A stretch of 64,000 nucleotides of DNA from Stenotrophomonas rhizophila (GCF_003651185.1 NZ_RCDC01000005.1:310001-374000); one strand, 5' to 3'; numbered from the stretch's first letter, positions 45,137 through 54,695 are shown. Numbers and translations: made by a program. The notes: generated by a model from the letters alone, not told the origin.

Positions 45137-45421
45137 TCAATGCGCCTTTAAACAGCCGCTCATGAACGTCTTGCGCGCATCGCCGGCCAGCTTCTTCGCA
45201 GCCGCATCGGCGTTGCAGGTCTTCATGCGCTCCTGCGGCGTGCTCGCCGCCGGCGCCGGAGCGCTCAGGCAGGCCTTCTGCGCGGTCTTGTAGTCCTCGC
45301 CGGTCTTGCCTTTGTTCTTGGCCGAGCAATCGGCCATGCGCTGTTGCTGCGGCGTCGCCGCACTGACAACGGCCGGGCCACCCAGAAGCAGCAGACAGGC
45401 CAGCAGGGACAAGGTCTTCAT
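45137..45421 (-). CDS. psiF: PsiF-like phosphate starvation-inducible protein
   Basis: A 94-aa secreted protein. MKTLSLLACLLLLGGPAVVS-AA is a signal peptide. The mature part has two PsiF repeats, QQRMADCSAKNKGKTGEDYK and QERMKTCNADAAAKKLAGDA, each with the paired Cys. In E. coli psiF is induced by phosphate starvation and its function is unknown. The next operon on the plus strand (46.3-52.1 kb) is also concerned with phosphate release. I saw no Pho box. The frame to 45472 is rejected because the signal peptide starts at 45421. Confidence 0.88.
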   Translation of the reverse strand: MKTLSLLACLLLLGGPAVVSAATPQQQRMADCSAKNKGKTGEDYKTAQKACLSAPAPAASTPQERMKTCNADAAAKKLAGDARKTFMSGCLKAH

Positions 45422-45529
45422 GACGCAGCTCCACGCACGGGTTGAGGATGCGCGCAGCTTCTGCCCGGGCATGGCTAGGCCGTGTGAAGCACCGGCGGCT
45501 GGTGGTGACCGCCGGTCGGAACGAGGGAA

Positions 45530-46165
45530 TCAACCGACCACGCGGGTCCCGAAAATCCGATCGCCGGCATCGCCCAGGCCCGGCAGGATGTAGCCCTTCT
45601 CGTTGAGCTGGGCATCGATGGCGGCGGTATAGATCTCCACGTCCGGATGCACGGCCTGCACGGCGGCGATGCCTTCCGGCGCGGCCACCAGGAAGATCCC
45701 CTTGATGCGGCGTGCGCCGGCACGCTTGAGCATGTCGATGGTGGCGATCAGGGTGCCGCCGGTGGCCAGCATCGGGTCCAGGATCAGCGCATCGCGCTCT
45801 TCCAGGCGGCCGGTCAGGCGCTCGAAGTAGGGCACCGGTTGCAGGGTTTCCTCATCGCGCTGCAGGCCGACCACGCTCACGCGCGCGGCGGGGATCAGCG
45901 AGAGCACGCCACTGAGCATGCCCAGGCCGGCGCGCAGGATCGGCACGACGGTGATCTTGGCCCCGGCGATGCGCTGCACCGTCACCGGGCCTGCCCAGCC
46001 GGCCATGGTGTGGGCTTCGGTATCCAGATCGGCGGTGGCCTCGTAGGCCAGCAGCCCACCAAGCTCATTGGCCAGCTCGCGGAAGTCCTTCGTGCTCAGG
46101 GACGCATCGCGCATCAGGCCGATCTTGTGCTGCACCAGCGGATGGCGCACTTCGACGATTTTCAT
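45530..46165 (-). CDS. upp: Uracil phosphoribosyltransferase
   Basis: Salvages uracil with PRPP to UMP. The 211-aa enzyme has [32 protein letters not shown], the PRPP motif [12 protein letters not shown] and a C-terminal [16 protein letters not shown] uracil-binding signature. The ATG at 46165 is the family start. It is divergent from the TonB receptor operon. Confidence 0.97.
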   Translation of the reverse strand: MKIVEVRHPLVQHKIGLMRDASLSTKDFRELANELGGLLAYEATADLDTEAHTMAGWAGPVTVQRIAGAKITVVPILRAGLGMLSGVLSLIPAARVSVVGLQRDEETLQPVPYFERLTGRLEERDALILDPMLATGGTLIATIDMLKRAGARRIKGIFLVAAPEGIAAVQAVHPDVEIYTAAIDAQLNEKGYILPGLGDAGDRIFGTRVVG

Positions 46166-46327
46166 GGGGGAATGACTGGCAAAGGAGAGGCCGATAGTGT
46201 GCCGCAACACCCCACCGAAGCCAAAAGCCGACGCCGCCACCGACCGTTCGATGTCCCCGGTGTCATCCCCATGAAACCTCCCGGACATACCGTGCTGACC
46301 CATTCTTTACACAGATTGGGGAAGGCA

Positions 46328-48898
46328 GTGCAGAAGAAGCGTCCGTTGGTCCTGGCGATCAGCCTCTCGTTGCTGGCGGTGATCACCCCGTCGGCCCATG
46401 CCGCCGAAACGCCCGATGGCGGCACGGTGGCCGGCAGCGCCGCCGCCGGTGCCGCCGCCATCGATCTGGACCGGGTCGAAGTCCGCCCGCAGCTGGAGTC
46501 GCAGACCCGCGCGGTCGACCTCAAGCGCAGCAGCGATGCGATCGAAGACGCGGTCTCCTCCGATGCCATGGGCGTCTACCCCGACAAAAACGTGGCCGAA
46601 TCGCTGCAGCGCCTGCCCGGCGTCAGCGTCACCCGTGACCAGGGCGAGGGGCGCTTCGTGGTCATCCGTGGCCTGGATGCCAACCTCAACAGCGTCAGCG
46701 TGGATGGCATCGCCATCGGCACCCCGGAAGACTCCAGCCGCGCTGCACCGCTGGACGTGATCCCCTCCGACTCGACCGAGCGCCTGCGCGTGGTCAAGTC
46801 GCCCACCCCGGACATGCCGGGCGATGCCATCGGTGGCGCGATCCTGGTCGAGTCGGCCTCGGCGTTCGACCGCGAGGGCCGCAACCTGCGCGGCAAGATC
46901 GAGGCCAGCCACCAGCAGCTCTCCGGCAATACCAGCCCGAAGGCCGCGATCAACTACAGCGAAGTGTTCGCCGATACCTTCGGCGTTGCGCTGGGCGTGA
47001 ATTACCAGAACCGCAAGTTCGAATCGGACAACACCGAAGTGGAGTACGGCGAGTTCGACGGCGGTGCCGAAGACGACCTGTTCGCCACCAGCCTGCAGCA
47101 GCGCAAGTACGAGATCGAGCGCAAGCGTATCGGCGCGAACCTCAATCTGGATTGGCACCCGGATGAAGACAATCGTTATTACCTGCGCACGCTGTACAGC
47201 CAGTTCGACGATGCCGAAACCCGCCAGCGCACCCTCTTCAACTTCGGCGATGGCGACGTCACCGCGCTGGGCAGCAACCAGTACCGCGTCGATGACCTGC
47301 CGGCCGATGCGATCCAGAAGCGCATGCGCTATCGCACCAAGAAAGAAAACACCTTCACCACCAGCGCCGGCGGCGAGAACCGCCTGACCAATGCGGTGGT
47401 CGATTACAAGGTCGGTTACACGCGTACCGAAGAGCGCGTCAACGATGAGATGGAGGCGCGCTTCGAGTACAACGGCGACGACCTCGGCGCCAGCGTCGAT
47501 CAGAACAGTGGCATCCCGCGCTACAGCCTGACCAGCGCGGAGTGGATGGATAACGGCAACTACGATTTCGATCGTTTCGTGGTGTCGCCCAAGCAGGTCA
47601 ACGACAGCGAACGCAGTGCGCAGATCAACGTGCGCTTCGATGGCGAATCCTCCAGCATCAAGTTTGGCCTGCTCGGCCGCTGGCGCGACCGCGACGTCAA
47701 TGTCGATGAGCGCGAACTGCGCGTCGGCCCGGACGTGGCGTTGTCGGACTGGACCACCTCCACCCCCGATCACCGCGGCGGCAGCCTCGGCCAGGGCATG
47801 AGCTCGGATGCGATGCGCCGCTACTGGGCGCAGTCTGGTGGTCAGTACAGCGCCCGCCCGCAGGATACCGGCGGCAATGCGCTGACCTCGCTGGAAGAGG
47901 ATTACACCGCCAGCGAAGACATCTTCGCCAGCTATGCGATGGGCACCTGGGATATCGGCGCGCTGCGCATCATCGGTGGCGTGCGCGTGGAGAACACCCA
48001 GTTCAGCGCCACTGGCAACAGCGTGGACGTGGCACCCAATGGCCGCAGCTTCACGGTCACCCCGTTGAGCGTGAGCCGCAGCTACACCAACGTGCTGCCC
48101 GGCCTGCACCTGCGCTACGACGCCGGCGATGACTGGGTGCTGCGTGCGGCCGCCAACAAGACCGTCTCGCGCCCGTCGTTCGGCGATGTGGCACCGCGCG
48201 TCGGCCTGAGCCGGGGGGATGAGGAAGTCCGGATCGGCAATCCGCAGCTGAATCCCTATGAATCCAGGAACATCGACCTGTCGCTCGAGAAATACCTCGG
48301 CAGCACCGGCATCGTCTCGCTGGGCGTGTTCCACAAGTCGATCGACGGCTACATCGTCAACACGGTGAGCAACACCGATCCGGCGTACCCGGATTACGAG
48401 GTCACCCGGGTGATCAACGGCAACAAGGCCACGGTGAAGGGTGCCGAGTTCAACTGGCAGCAGCAGCTCGCCTTCCTGCCGGCCGGTTGGGATGGTCTGC
48501 TGGTCGGCGCCAGCGGCACCTGGCTGGATACCGATTTCGATCCAGGCGTTGTGGGCCGCGAGCGCGACGACTTCATGCTGCCGCGTGCCTCCAAGCACGT
48601 GTACAGCGCGCACCTCGGCTATGAAAAGGCCGGCTTCAGCACCCGCGTGGCCGCGGTCTACCGCAGCGAGTATCTGGATTCACTCGGCGACAGCCGCGCC
48701 TATGACATCTATGTGGCGCCCAACACCCAGCTCGATTTCAGCATGGACTACAAGATCACCTCGAACGTGAGCGTTTACTTCGAAGCCCAGAACCTGCTCG
48801 ACAAGCCGCTGGAGCTCTACCAGGGCGTGCGCTCGCGCACCCTGCAGAACGAAGAATATGGCCGCACCTACGCCCTTGGCCTGAAGGTGGCCCTGTGA
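46328..48898 (+). CDS. TonB-dependent outer-membrane receptor (organophosphate locus)
   Basis: An outer-membrane receptor of about 856 aa. A signal peptide (QKKRPLVLAISLSLLAVITP, cleaved after AHA) leads to a plug domain (VAESLQRLPGVSVTRDQGEG, FVVIRGLDANLNSVSVDGI, PGDAIGGAILVESASAF) and a 22-strand type barrel with many aromatic turns, ending YGRTYALGLKVAL. The plug features match the Xanthomonas/Caulobacter TonB receptor subfamily. The GTG at 46328 has GGGGAAGG upstream and starts the signal peptide; an ATG at 46271 is in frame but has no ribosome site. The stop overlaps the next start (TGATG). From its partners I infer uptake of a phosphorylated compound such as phytate; the ligand is not decided by the sequence. 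Confidence 0.88.
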   Translation: MQKKRPLVLAISLSLLAVITPSAHAAETPDGGTVAGSAAAGAAAIDLDRVEVRPQLESQTRAVDLKRSSDAIEDAVSSDAMGVYPDKNVAESLQRLPGVSVTRDQGEGRFVVIRGLDANLNSVSVDGIAIGTPEDSSRAAPLDVIPSDSTERLRVVKSPTPDMPGDAIGGAILVESASAFDREGRNLRGKIEASHQQLSGNTSPKAAINYSEVFADTFGVALGVNYQNRKFESDNTEVEYGEFDGGAEDDLFATSLQQRKYEIERKRIGANLNLDWHPDEDNRYYLRTLYSQFDDAETRQRTLFNFGDGDVTALGSNQYRVDDLPADAIQKRMRYRTKKENTFTTSAGGENRLTNAVVDYKVGYTRTEERVNDEMEARFEYNGDDLGASVDQNSGIPRYSLTSAEWMDNGNYDFDRFVVSPKQVNDSERSAQINVRFDGESSSIKFGLLGRWRDRDVNVDERELRVGPDVALSDWTTSTPDHRGGSLGQGMSSDAMRRYWAQSGGQYSARPQDTGGNALTSLEEDYTASEDIFASYAMGTWDIGALRIIGGVRVENTQFSATGNSVDVAPNGRSFTVTPLSVSRSYTNVLPGLHLRYDAGDDWVLRAAANKTVSRPSFGDVAPRVGLSRGDEEVRIGNPQLNPYESRNIDLSLEKYLGSTGIVSLGVFHKSIDGYIVNTVSNTDPAYPDYEVTRVINGNKATVKGAEFNWQQQLAFLPAGWDGLLVGASGTWLDTDFDPGVVGRERDDFMLPRASKHVYSAHLGYEKAGFSTRVAAVYRSEYLDSLGDSRAYDIYVAPNTQLDFSMDYKITSNVSVYFEAQNLLDKPLELYQGVRSRTLQNEEYGRTYALGLKVAL

Positions 48899-50013
48899 TG
48901 CGCGCGTCCCATGGTCTGAGCCTGCTCGCACTGGCGCTGTTGACTGCCTGCCGGCCGGCGGCTACGCCGCAGGCTGCTGCACCCGCTGCGTCCCCGACGG
49001 CCGCCGACGCCTCCGCACGCGATGTCGCCACGGTCGCCGAGGCGTTCCTGACCCCGATGACCCCCAAAGACAACATCGACTCGCCGGCCAGCTGGACCAC
49101 GCCCGAGGGCCAGGTCTGGTTGATCGCAACCGCCAAGGCCACCGACAAGCTGGTGGTCTATGACGGGCAGACCGGCGCGAAGCTGCGTGACGTTGGCAGC
49201 CTTGGCACCGCCCCGGGCCAGTTCGACCGCCCCAACGGCATCGCCGTGGTCGATGACCTCGTGCTGATCGTGGAGCGTGACAATCACCGCGTGCAGGTCC
49301 TGCAGCTGCCAGACTTCAGCCCGCTGGGCGTGTTCGGCGCCGACGATCTGCGCAAGCCGTACGGGCTGTGGGTGAACAAGCAAGGTAACGGCTACGACGT
49401 GTACGTCACCGATTCCTACGACGCGGGCGAAGACGCGCAGGGCAACGACGTGCTGCCGCCGCTGGCCGAACTGGACAAGCGCGTGCGTCGTTACGCGCTC
49501 ACCCTGGAGGGCGGCAAGGCGCAGGCCACGCTCACCGCCAGCATCGGTGATACCACCGAGGCCGGCGCGCTGCGGGTGGTCGAATCGATCTGGGGCGACC
49601 CGGCCAACGACCGCCTGCTGATCGCTGAAGAAGACGAAACCTACGCCAGCGAGTTCAAGGTCTACACGCTGGAAGGCCGCTTCAGCGGCGCCACGTTCGG
49701 CCGCGATGCCTTCCAGGCCCAGGCCGAAGGCGTGATGCTGCGCACCTGTGGCAAGGACGGCTGGTGGATCACCACCGAGCAGGGCAAGCAGCGCAGCGTG
49801 TTCCATCTGTTCGACCGGCACAGCCTGAAACATGTCGGTGCATTCCAGGGTAATACGGTGGCCAACACCGACGGCATCTGGTCGATGCAGGCACCGTCCG
49901 CGCGCTTCCCGCATGGCGCGCTGTATGCCGTGCACGATGATCAGGGCGTGGTGGCCTTCGACTGGGCGAGCATCGCCAAGCAGGTGTCGCTGCCGCTGGA
50001 GTGCGGCGCGTGA
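48898..50013 (+). CDS. Phytase-like beta-propeller lipoprotein
   Basis: A 371-aa lipoprotein: MRASHGLSLLALALLTAC gives Cys-18. The mature protein is a beta-propeller with repeated strands: DSPASWTTPEGQVWLIATAK, DKLVVYDGQTGAKL, FDRPNGIAVVDDLVLIVERD, KPYGLWVNKQGNGYDVYVTD, DRLLIAEEDETYASEFKVYT, a late DGIWSMQ and LYAVHDDQGVVAFDW. This arrangement matches the beta-propeller phytase superfamily, though several of the calcium-binding loops cannot be judged by eye. The ATG overlaps the receptor stop. It could sit on the outer or inner membrane surface facing the periplasm. The neighbouring receptor and phosphatases support phosphate release from organic phosphates. Confidence 0.72.
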   Translation: MRASHGLSLLALALLTACRPAATPQAAAPAASPTAADASARDVATVAEAFLTPMTPKDNIDSPASWTTPEGQVWLIATAKATDKLVVYDGQTGAKLRDVGSLGTAPGQFDRPNGIAVVDDLVLIVERDNHRVQVLQLPDFSPLGVFGADDLRKPYGLWVNKQGNGYDVYVTDSYDAGEDAQGNDVLPPLAELDKRVRRYALTLEGGKAQATLTASIGDTTEAGALRVVESIWGDPANDRLLIAEEDETYASEFKVYTLEGRFSGATFGRDAFQAQAEGVMLRTCGKDGWWITTEQGKQRSVFHLFDRHSLKHVGAFQGNTVANTDGIWSMQAPSARFPHGALYAVHDDQGVVAFDWASIAKQVSLPLECGA

Positions 50014-51395
50014 GCCGCGTTCCTGCCGCCTTGACCGCGCTGACGATGGCGCTGCTGCTGTGCAGTGGCAGCGCCGTGGCAAAGAAGGACGCCGAGACCG
50101 GGGCCGAGCCCAACACCCAGGTGCCGGCCGGCAACCGGCACTACGCAGCGACCGGCTTCCCCGACCGCCTGGTCGCCTCGCCGGCACAGGACGCGGCGCG
50201 CGGCTTCTCGGTGGCGTGGCGGACCGATACCTCGGTCAAGGCGCCGGTGCTGGAATGGGTGCTGGCCGGTGATTCGCCGGATGTGGGGACGCCCACCCGC
50301 ATCTCCGCCAGCACGCAGGCGCTGACCACCGAACTGGGCACGTCCCATCATCACCGTGCCGACATCACCGGCCTGCAGCCGGACACGCTGTACCTGTGGC
50401 GCGTGCAGGGTCAGAACACCTGGAGTGCCTGGAACCAGCTGCGCACTGCCGGCCGTGCCGACCAGCCGCTCACGCTGTTGTACTTCGGTGACACCCAGAA
50501 CAAGAACCTCAGCCACGTTTCGCGCGTCATGCGGGCCGGCATCAAGGCCGCCCCGGATGCACGCCTGAGCCTGTTCGCCGGTGATCTGGTCAGCGGTGGC
50601 GACGGGCAGGATGACAGCGAGTGGGGCGAGTGGTTCGCCGCCGCCGGCTGGCTGCCGCAGGAAACCGCGGTCGCCCCGGCAATCGGCAACCATGAGTACG
50701 TCGAGGAATTCGAAGACACGCCGCAGGAGCGCCGCGTGCTCGGCCGTCACTGGCCGGTGACGTTCGCATTGCCACGCAACGGCGTGGACGCCGCCGACAC
50801 CAGTACCTACTGGTTCGATTACCAGGGCGTGCGCATCGCCGTACTCGACGGCACCTCCGCGCTCGATCTGGGCACCGCCAAGGCGCAGGCCGCCTGGCTG
50901 GACACGGTGCTGGCCGACAATCCGCACCCGTGGAGCATCGTGCTGCTGCATCAGCCGTTCTATTCCCCGCGCGAAGGCCGCGAGAACGCCGAACTGCGCG
51001 ATGTGCTGCTGCCCGTGGTGCGGCGCCACCAGGTCGATCTGGTCCTGCAGGGCCACGACCACACCTACGGCCGCCGTGGCGAAGGGAAGGGTGCGACGCC
51101 GCAGTTCGTGGTCACCGTGGCCGGGCCGAAGCAGTACCGGCTCTCGGACGAAGCCCGTGCCACCATGGCGCCGGTGGGTGAGGACACGCAGCTGTTCCAG
51201 GTCTTGAAGATTGATCCGAGCCACCTGCGCTACGAGGCACGCACCGTCACCGGCCGCCTGTACGACGGCTTCGAGTTGACACGTGGCGCCGATGGCCGCA
51301 AACAGAAGGCCGAACTGACGCAGGGACGCATCGCCCCCCGTGACTGCACGCGCGCCCAGACCCTGAAGGGCCGCGCCGACCGTTGCTGGGAATGA
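50010..51395 (+). CDS. Secreted purple-acid-type metallophosphatase
   Basis: A 461-aa exported phosphatase. The signal peptide is MSRVPAALTALTMALLLCSG-SAVA. Residues about 35-140 form an Fn3-like N-terminal domain (FSVAWRTDTSVKAPVLEWVL, DITGLQPDTLYLWRV), and the rest is a calcineurin-like domain with all five motifs: LLYFGDTQNKN, LSLFAGDLVSGGD, APAIGNHEY, IVLLHQPFYS and VLQGHDHTYGRRG. This architecture is that of purple acid phosphatases. It begins with a GTG that overlaps the stop of the phytase-like gene (GTGA). It is followed after 49 bases by a secreted pyrophosphatase. Expected in the periplasm, releasing phosphate from phosphomonoesters; substrate range unknown. Confidence 0.88.
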   Translation: MSRVPAALTALTMALLLCSGSAVAKKDAETGAEPNTQVPAGNRHYAATGFPDRLVASPAQDAARGFSVAWRTDTSVKAPVLEWVLAGDSPDVGTPTRISASTQALTTELGTSHHHRADITGLQPDTLYLWRVQGQNTWSAWNQLRTAGRADQPLTLLYFGDTQNKNLSHVSRVMRAGIKAAPDARLSLFAGDLVSGGDGQDDSEWGEWFAAAGWLPQETAVAPAIGNHEYVEEFEDTPQERRVLGRHWPVTFALPRNGVDAADTSTYWFDYQGVRIAVLDGTSALDLGTAKAQAAWLDTVLADNPHPWSIVLLHQPFYSPREGRENAELRDVLLPVVRRHQVDLVLQGHDHTYGRRGEGKGATPQFVVTVAGPKQYRLSDEARATMAPVGEDTQLFQVLKIDPSHLRYEARTVTGRLYDGFELTRGADGRKQKAELTQGRIAPRDCTRAQTLKGRADRCWE

Positions 51396-51444
51396 CCGAC
51401 CGGCCGGGCCGCTGCGGCGTGCCCGGCCTTCCGTGGAGATCGAG

Positions 51445-52080
51445 ATGATCCATCGCCGTTCCATCGCGCGGGCCGCCTTGGCCACCTCGCTGCTGCTGCT
51501 CGCCGGTGCCAGCGTGGCCGGCAACGCGGTGCAGCACCCGTTCCTTGCCGCGCAGCCGAAGAATGCTCCGGAGGAGGTGAATCTGGCCGTGGAGATCCCG
51601 GCCGGCAGCTTCACCAAGTACGAGATCAAGGACGACGGTCTGGTGCATGTGGATCGCTTCCAGTCGATGCCGGTGGCGTACCCGGCCAACTACGGCTCGA
51701 TGCCGCGCACGTTGGCGGGCGACAACGACCCGCTGGATGCGCTGGTGCTGACCCGTGAGCCGCTGCATCCCGGCGTGATCGTGCGGTTCCGTCCGATCGG
51801 TTTCCTGAAGATGGTCGATGACGGCGAGCAGGACGAAAAGGTCATCGGCGTGCCGACCGACAAGATCGACCCGACCTACGCCAGCATCCGCGATCTGGAC
51901 GATCTGCCGCTGATCGAGCGGCAGCGCATCGAAGCTTTCTTCCGGGTCTACAAAGACCTGCCGGCCGGCCGCAATCCGGTCCAGCTCAATGGCTGGGGCA
52001 ATGCCGCCGAGGCCAAGGCGCTGATTCGTGCCTCCATGCAGCGCTTCGATGCGCAGCAGCGGCGCGCGAAGGGCGATTGA
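51445..52080 (+). CDS. Secreted family I inorganic pyrophosphatase
   Basis: A 211-aa protein with an N-terminal signal peptide (MIHRRSIARAALATSLLLLA, then GASVAG) followed by a whole family I pyrophosphatase. The catalytic landmarks compare well with E. coli Ppa: FTKYEIK, VDRFQSMPVAYPANYGSMP, GDNDPLDALVL (the DxDPxD metal site), GFLKMVDDGEQDEKVIGVP and VYKDLPAGR. Nothing key is missing. Family I enzymes are usually cytosolic, so an exported copy is unusual, and its place after three other exported phosphate-handling genes suggests it cleaves pyrophosphate outside the cytoplasm. The ATG at 51445 has GGAG 6 bases upstream; a frame start at 51433 exists. Confidence 0.9.
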   Translation: MIHRRSIARAALATSLLLLAGASVAGNAVQHPFLAAQPKNAPEEVNLAVEIPAGSFTKYEIKDDGLVHVDRFQSMPVAYPANYGSMPRTLAGDNDPLDALVLTREPLHPGVIVRFRPIGFLKMVDDGEQDEKVIGVPTDKIDPTYASIRDLDDLPLIERQRIEAFFRVYKDLPAGRNPVQLNGWGNAAEAKALIRASMQRFDAQQRRAKGD

Positions 52081-52104
52081 TCAGCCACGTGCGATGCCGG
52101 GCGA

Positions 52105-52431
52105 TCACGCCCGGCCCGCAGTCGCCTTGTGCAGCCGCCGCAGGAACACGGCCATCTCCTTGACCGCCTGTTTGTCGCCGTTGGTCCCGGCCACAGTACT
52201 GCCTTCCTGCCACGCCTGTGCCGCCGCGTCGGTATCGCCGGCAGCCAGATGCGCCTTGCCCAACCATTTCCAGCCCGCCGAGTAGCGCGGGTCCTGAGCG
52301 ACACAGCGCTGCAGATGGATGACCGCCTCCGCGGTGTCGCCCGCATCGAGCAGGGCCTTGCCCAGGCCGAAGCGGAGCAGGGCGCTGTCGCGACCACGTT
52401 CGAGCAGACGTTGCAGTGCGGGGATATCCAT
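52105..52431 (-). CDS. Small TPR-repeat protein
   Basis: A 108-aa helical protein. LLRFGLGKALLDAGDTAEAV and AGWKWLGKAHLAAGDTDAAA are two tetratricopeptide repeats with the expected Gly/Ala spacing, preceded by a capping helix (MDIPALQRLLERGRDS). It has no signal peptide and is probably a small cytoplasmic interaction module. It lies 31 bases downstream of sodA and is likely cotranscribed. No specific partner can be named. Confidence 0.8.
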   Translation of the reverse strand: MDIPALQRLLERGRDSALLRFGLGKALLDAGDTAEAVIHLQRCVAQDPRYSAGWKWLGKAHLAAGDTDAAAQAWQEGSTVAGTNGDKQAVKEMAVFLRRLHKATAGRA

Positions 52432-52462
52432 CGATGTCTCTACCGTGCAATACCGGCGCCCA

Positions 52463-53092
52463 TCAACGCCCGCCGGCGGCCTGGTAACGGCGCGCGACCT
52501 CAGTCCAGTCGATCAGCTCGAAGAAGGCGGCGATGTAGTCCGGGCGCCGGTTCTGGTAGTTGAGGTAGTACGCGTGTTCCCATACATCCAGCCCCAGGAT
52601 CGGCGTGCCACCGGAGAGGCCGGCGAACTCGCCCATCAACGGGTTGTCCTGGTTCGGGCTGCTCTCCACCGCAAGCTTGCCGTCCCGGTTCAACGTCAAC
52701 CACGCCCAGCCACTGCCGAAGCGGGTCTGCGCGGCCCTGGTGAAGGCCTCCTTGAACGCGCCGTGGCCGCCGAGGTCACGCTCGATGGCGGCGGCAACCA
52801 CATTGTCCGGTTGGCCGCTGTCCGGCGTCAGGACGGTCCAGAACAGGCTGTGGTTGGCATGTCCGCCGCCGTTGTTGCGGACGGCGTTGCGCACCCCCTC
52901 GGGCAGGGACCCGATATCGGCGATCAGTGCATCGATGTCGGTGCTTTCGATGCCGGCATCGGCGAGTGCCGCATTGAGATTGGTGATGTAGGTCTGGTGG
53001 TGCTTGGCATGATGGATTTCCATCGTGCGTGCATCGAAGTGCGGTTCGAGTGCGTCGTAGGCGTAGGGCAGGGCGGGGAGGGTGTAGGCCAT
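52463..53092 (-). CDS. sodA: Superoxide dismutase (Mn type)
   Basis: A 209-aa cytosolic Fe/Mn-family dismutase. Metal ligands: His in [20 protein letters not shown] (two of them), Asp in [15 protein letters not shown] and the His after it. [10 protein letters not shown] and [11 protein letters not shown] are the pattern of Mn-dependent members rather than Fe ones. The N-terminus [20 protein letters not shown] is normal, without signal peptide. The longer frame to 53149 is not used. Confidence 0.94.
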   Translation of the reverse strand: MAYTLPALPYAYDALEPHFDARTMEIHHAKHHQTYITNLNAALADAGIESTDIDALIADIGSLPEGVRNAVRNNGGGHANHSLFWTVLTPDSGQPDNVVAAAIERDLGGHGAFKEAFTRAAQTRFGSGWAWLTLNRDGKLAVESSPNQDNPLMGEFAGLSGGTPILGLDVWEHAYYLNYQNRRPDYIAAFFELIDWTEVARRYQAAGGR

Positions 53093-53279
53093 GGATATCT
53101 CCGGAAGAGCAGGTGGGGGCGGTGCCGGCACGCAGCACGGGGATGCCACGATAGAACCTCAAGCGTGATTGAGGTCAAGCGCGGCGATGTGGAACAGTGC
53201 GGGCCATCCACGCGCGATCGCTGCCTCTCCTTCACCTGCACTGGCTATCATTGCCTGTCGAATCTTCCGGGGTAGTCTC

Positions 53280-54695
53280 GTGTCGGTAGCATTGGTGTGG
53301 TTTCGCCGTGACCTGCGGTTGCAGGACAACCCGGCCCTGCAGGCCGCTCTGGATGCCGGCCATGTGCCGGTACCGGTCTACATCCATGCGCCACACGAAG
53401 AAGGCGACTGGGCGCCCGGTGGCGCGTCGAACACCTGGTTGCACCGCTCGTTGGCCGCGCTCGACGCGGACCTGCGTGCGAGCGGCTCGTCGCTGGTACT
53501 GCGCCAAGGCGACAGTCAGGCACAGCTGCAGCAGCTGATCGAGCAGACCGGTGCGGGCGCGGTGTACTGGAACCGCAAGTACGAGCCGGCCACGCAGCCG
53601 CGCGATGCGAAGATCAAACGGGAACTGCGCGAGCAGGGCATCGAGGCCGAAAGCCATAACGGCAGCCTGATGTTCGAGCCGTGGGATGTGGCGACCCAGC
53701 AGGGCGGCCCGTACAAGGTGTTCACCCCGTTCTGGCGCAATGCGCTGACCCGTCTGCAGTTGCCGGCCCCGACCCGCTTGCCCGAGCGGCTGCCCGCGCA
53801 CAGCGCCAGCGGCGAGAGTGTCGACGCGCTCGACCTTGCGCCCTCCATTGCGTGGGACCGGCAGTTCTGGACGCATTGGCAGCCCGGCGAGGCGGGCGCG
53901 CACGAGGCGCTGACCGTTTTCATCGATGGTGCCCTCAACGGCTATCGCCAGCAGCGTGATCTGCCGGACCGGGTCGGCACCTCGCTGTTGTCGCCGCACC
54001 TGCATTTCGGCGAGATCGCGCCGTGGCAGATCGCGCGTCGCCTGCAGGGCGAGCGCAGCGCCAGCCGCGATGCGGATATCGATGGCTACATCCGCGAGCT
54101 GGGCTGGCGTGAGTTCTCCTACCACCTGCTGCATCACTTTCCGCAGACCCCGGACCACAACCTCAACCCGCGCTTCGATCAGTTCCAGTGGGCCAAGCCG
54201 GACCCGGCGGCATTGCAGGCTTGGCAGCAGGGGCGCACCGGCATCCCGATCGTCGATGCCGGCCTGCGTGAGCTGTGGGCGACCGGTTACATGCACAACC
54301 GCGTGCGCATGATCGTCGCCAGCTATCTGTGCAAGCACATGCGCCAGCATTGGCGCGCAGGTGCGCGCTGGTTCTGGGACACACTGGTCGATGCAGACCT
54401 GGCCAACAACACCATGGGCTGGCAATGGGTCGCCGGCACCGGTGCGGATGCCGCGCCGTACTTCCGGATTTTCAACCCGGTCACACAGTCGCAGAAGTTC
54501 GACCCGCAGGCACGTTACATCACTCGTTGGGTGCCGGAACTGGAAGCGCTTCCGTTGAAGGCCCGCTTCGCACCGTGGCAATCGCCGCAGCTGCTGGCCG
54601 AGCTCGCGCCGGGCTACCCGACATTGCCACTGGTGGATCTGAGCGAGGGTCGGGATGCCGCGTTGGCAGCGTATCGGCATACCGGCGGGGCGTGA
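53280..54695 (+). CDS. phrB: Deoxyribodipyrimidine photo-lyase
   Basis: Light-driven repair of cyclobutane pyrimidine dimers, 471 aa. The N-terminal antenna domain begins VSVALVWFRRDLRLQDNPAL; the FAD domain has RVGTSLLSPHLHFGEIAPWQ, ELGWREFSYHLLHHFP with the conserved Glu and Trp, GYMHNRVRMIVASYL and DADLANNTMGWQWVAG, all typical of class I photolyases. The start is a GTG at 53280, just before homology begins; the longer frame (53169) is in the sodA upstream region. Regulation is not visible. Confidence 0.95.
   Translation: MSVALVWFRRDLRLQDNPALQAALDAGHVPVPVYIHAPHEEGDWAPGGASNTWLHRSLAALDADLRASGSSLVLRQGDSQAQLQQLIEQTGAGAVYWNRKYEPATQPRDAKIKRELREQGIEAESHNGSLMFEPWDVATQQGGPYKVFTPFWRNALTRLQLPAPTRLPERLPAHSASGESVDALDLAPSIAWDRQFWTHWQPGEAGAHEALTVFIDGALNGYRQQRDLPDRVGTSLLSPHLHFGEIAPWQIARRLQGERSASRDADIDGYIRELGWREFSYHLLHHFPQTPDHNLNPRFDQFQWAKPDPAALQAWQQGRTGIPIVDAGLRELWATGYMHNRVRMIVASYLCKHMRQHWRAGARWFWDTLVDADLANNTMGWQWVAGTGADAAPYFRIFNPVTQSQKFDPQARYITRWVPELEALPLKARFAPWQSPQLLAELAPGYPTLPLVDLSEGRDAALAAYRHTGGA

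Noticed and set aside
46166..46327. Search for a Pho box upstream of the phosphatase operon
   Set aside because: TGTCAT occurs once (46261) but no 11-base-spaced second repeat is present; phosphate control is therefore not supported by the sequence.
46307..48613. A 768-codon minus-strand frame over the TonB receptor
   Set aside because: Shadow of the receptor, which has signal peptide, plug and barrel features.
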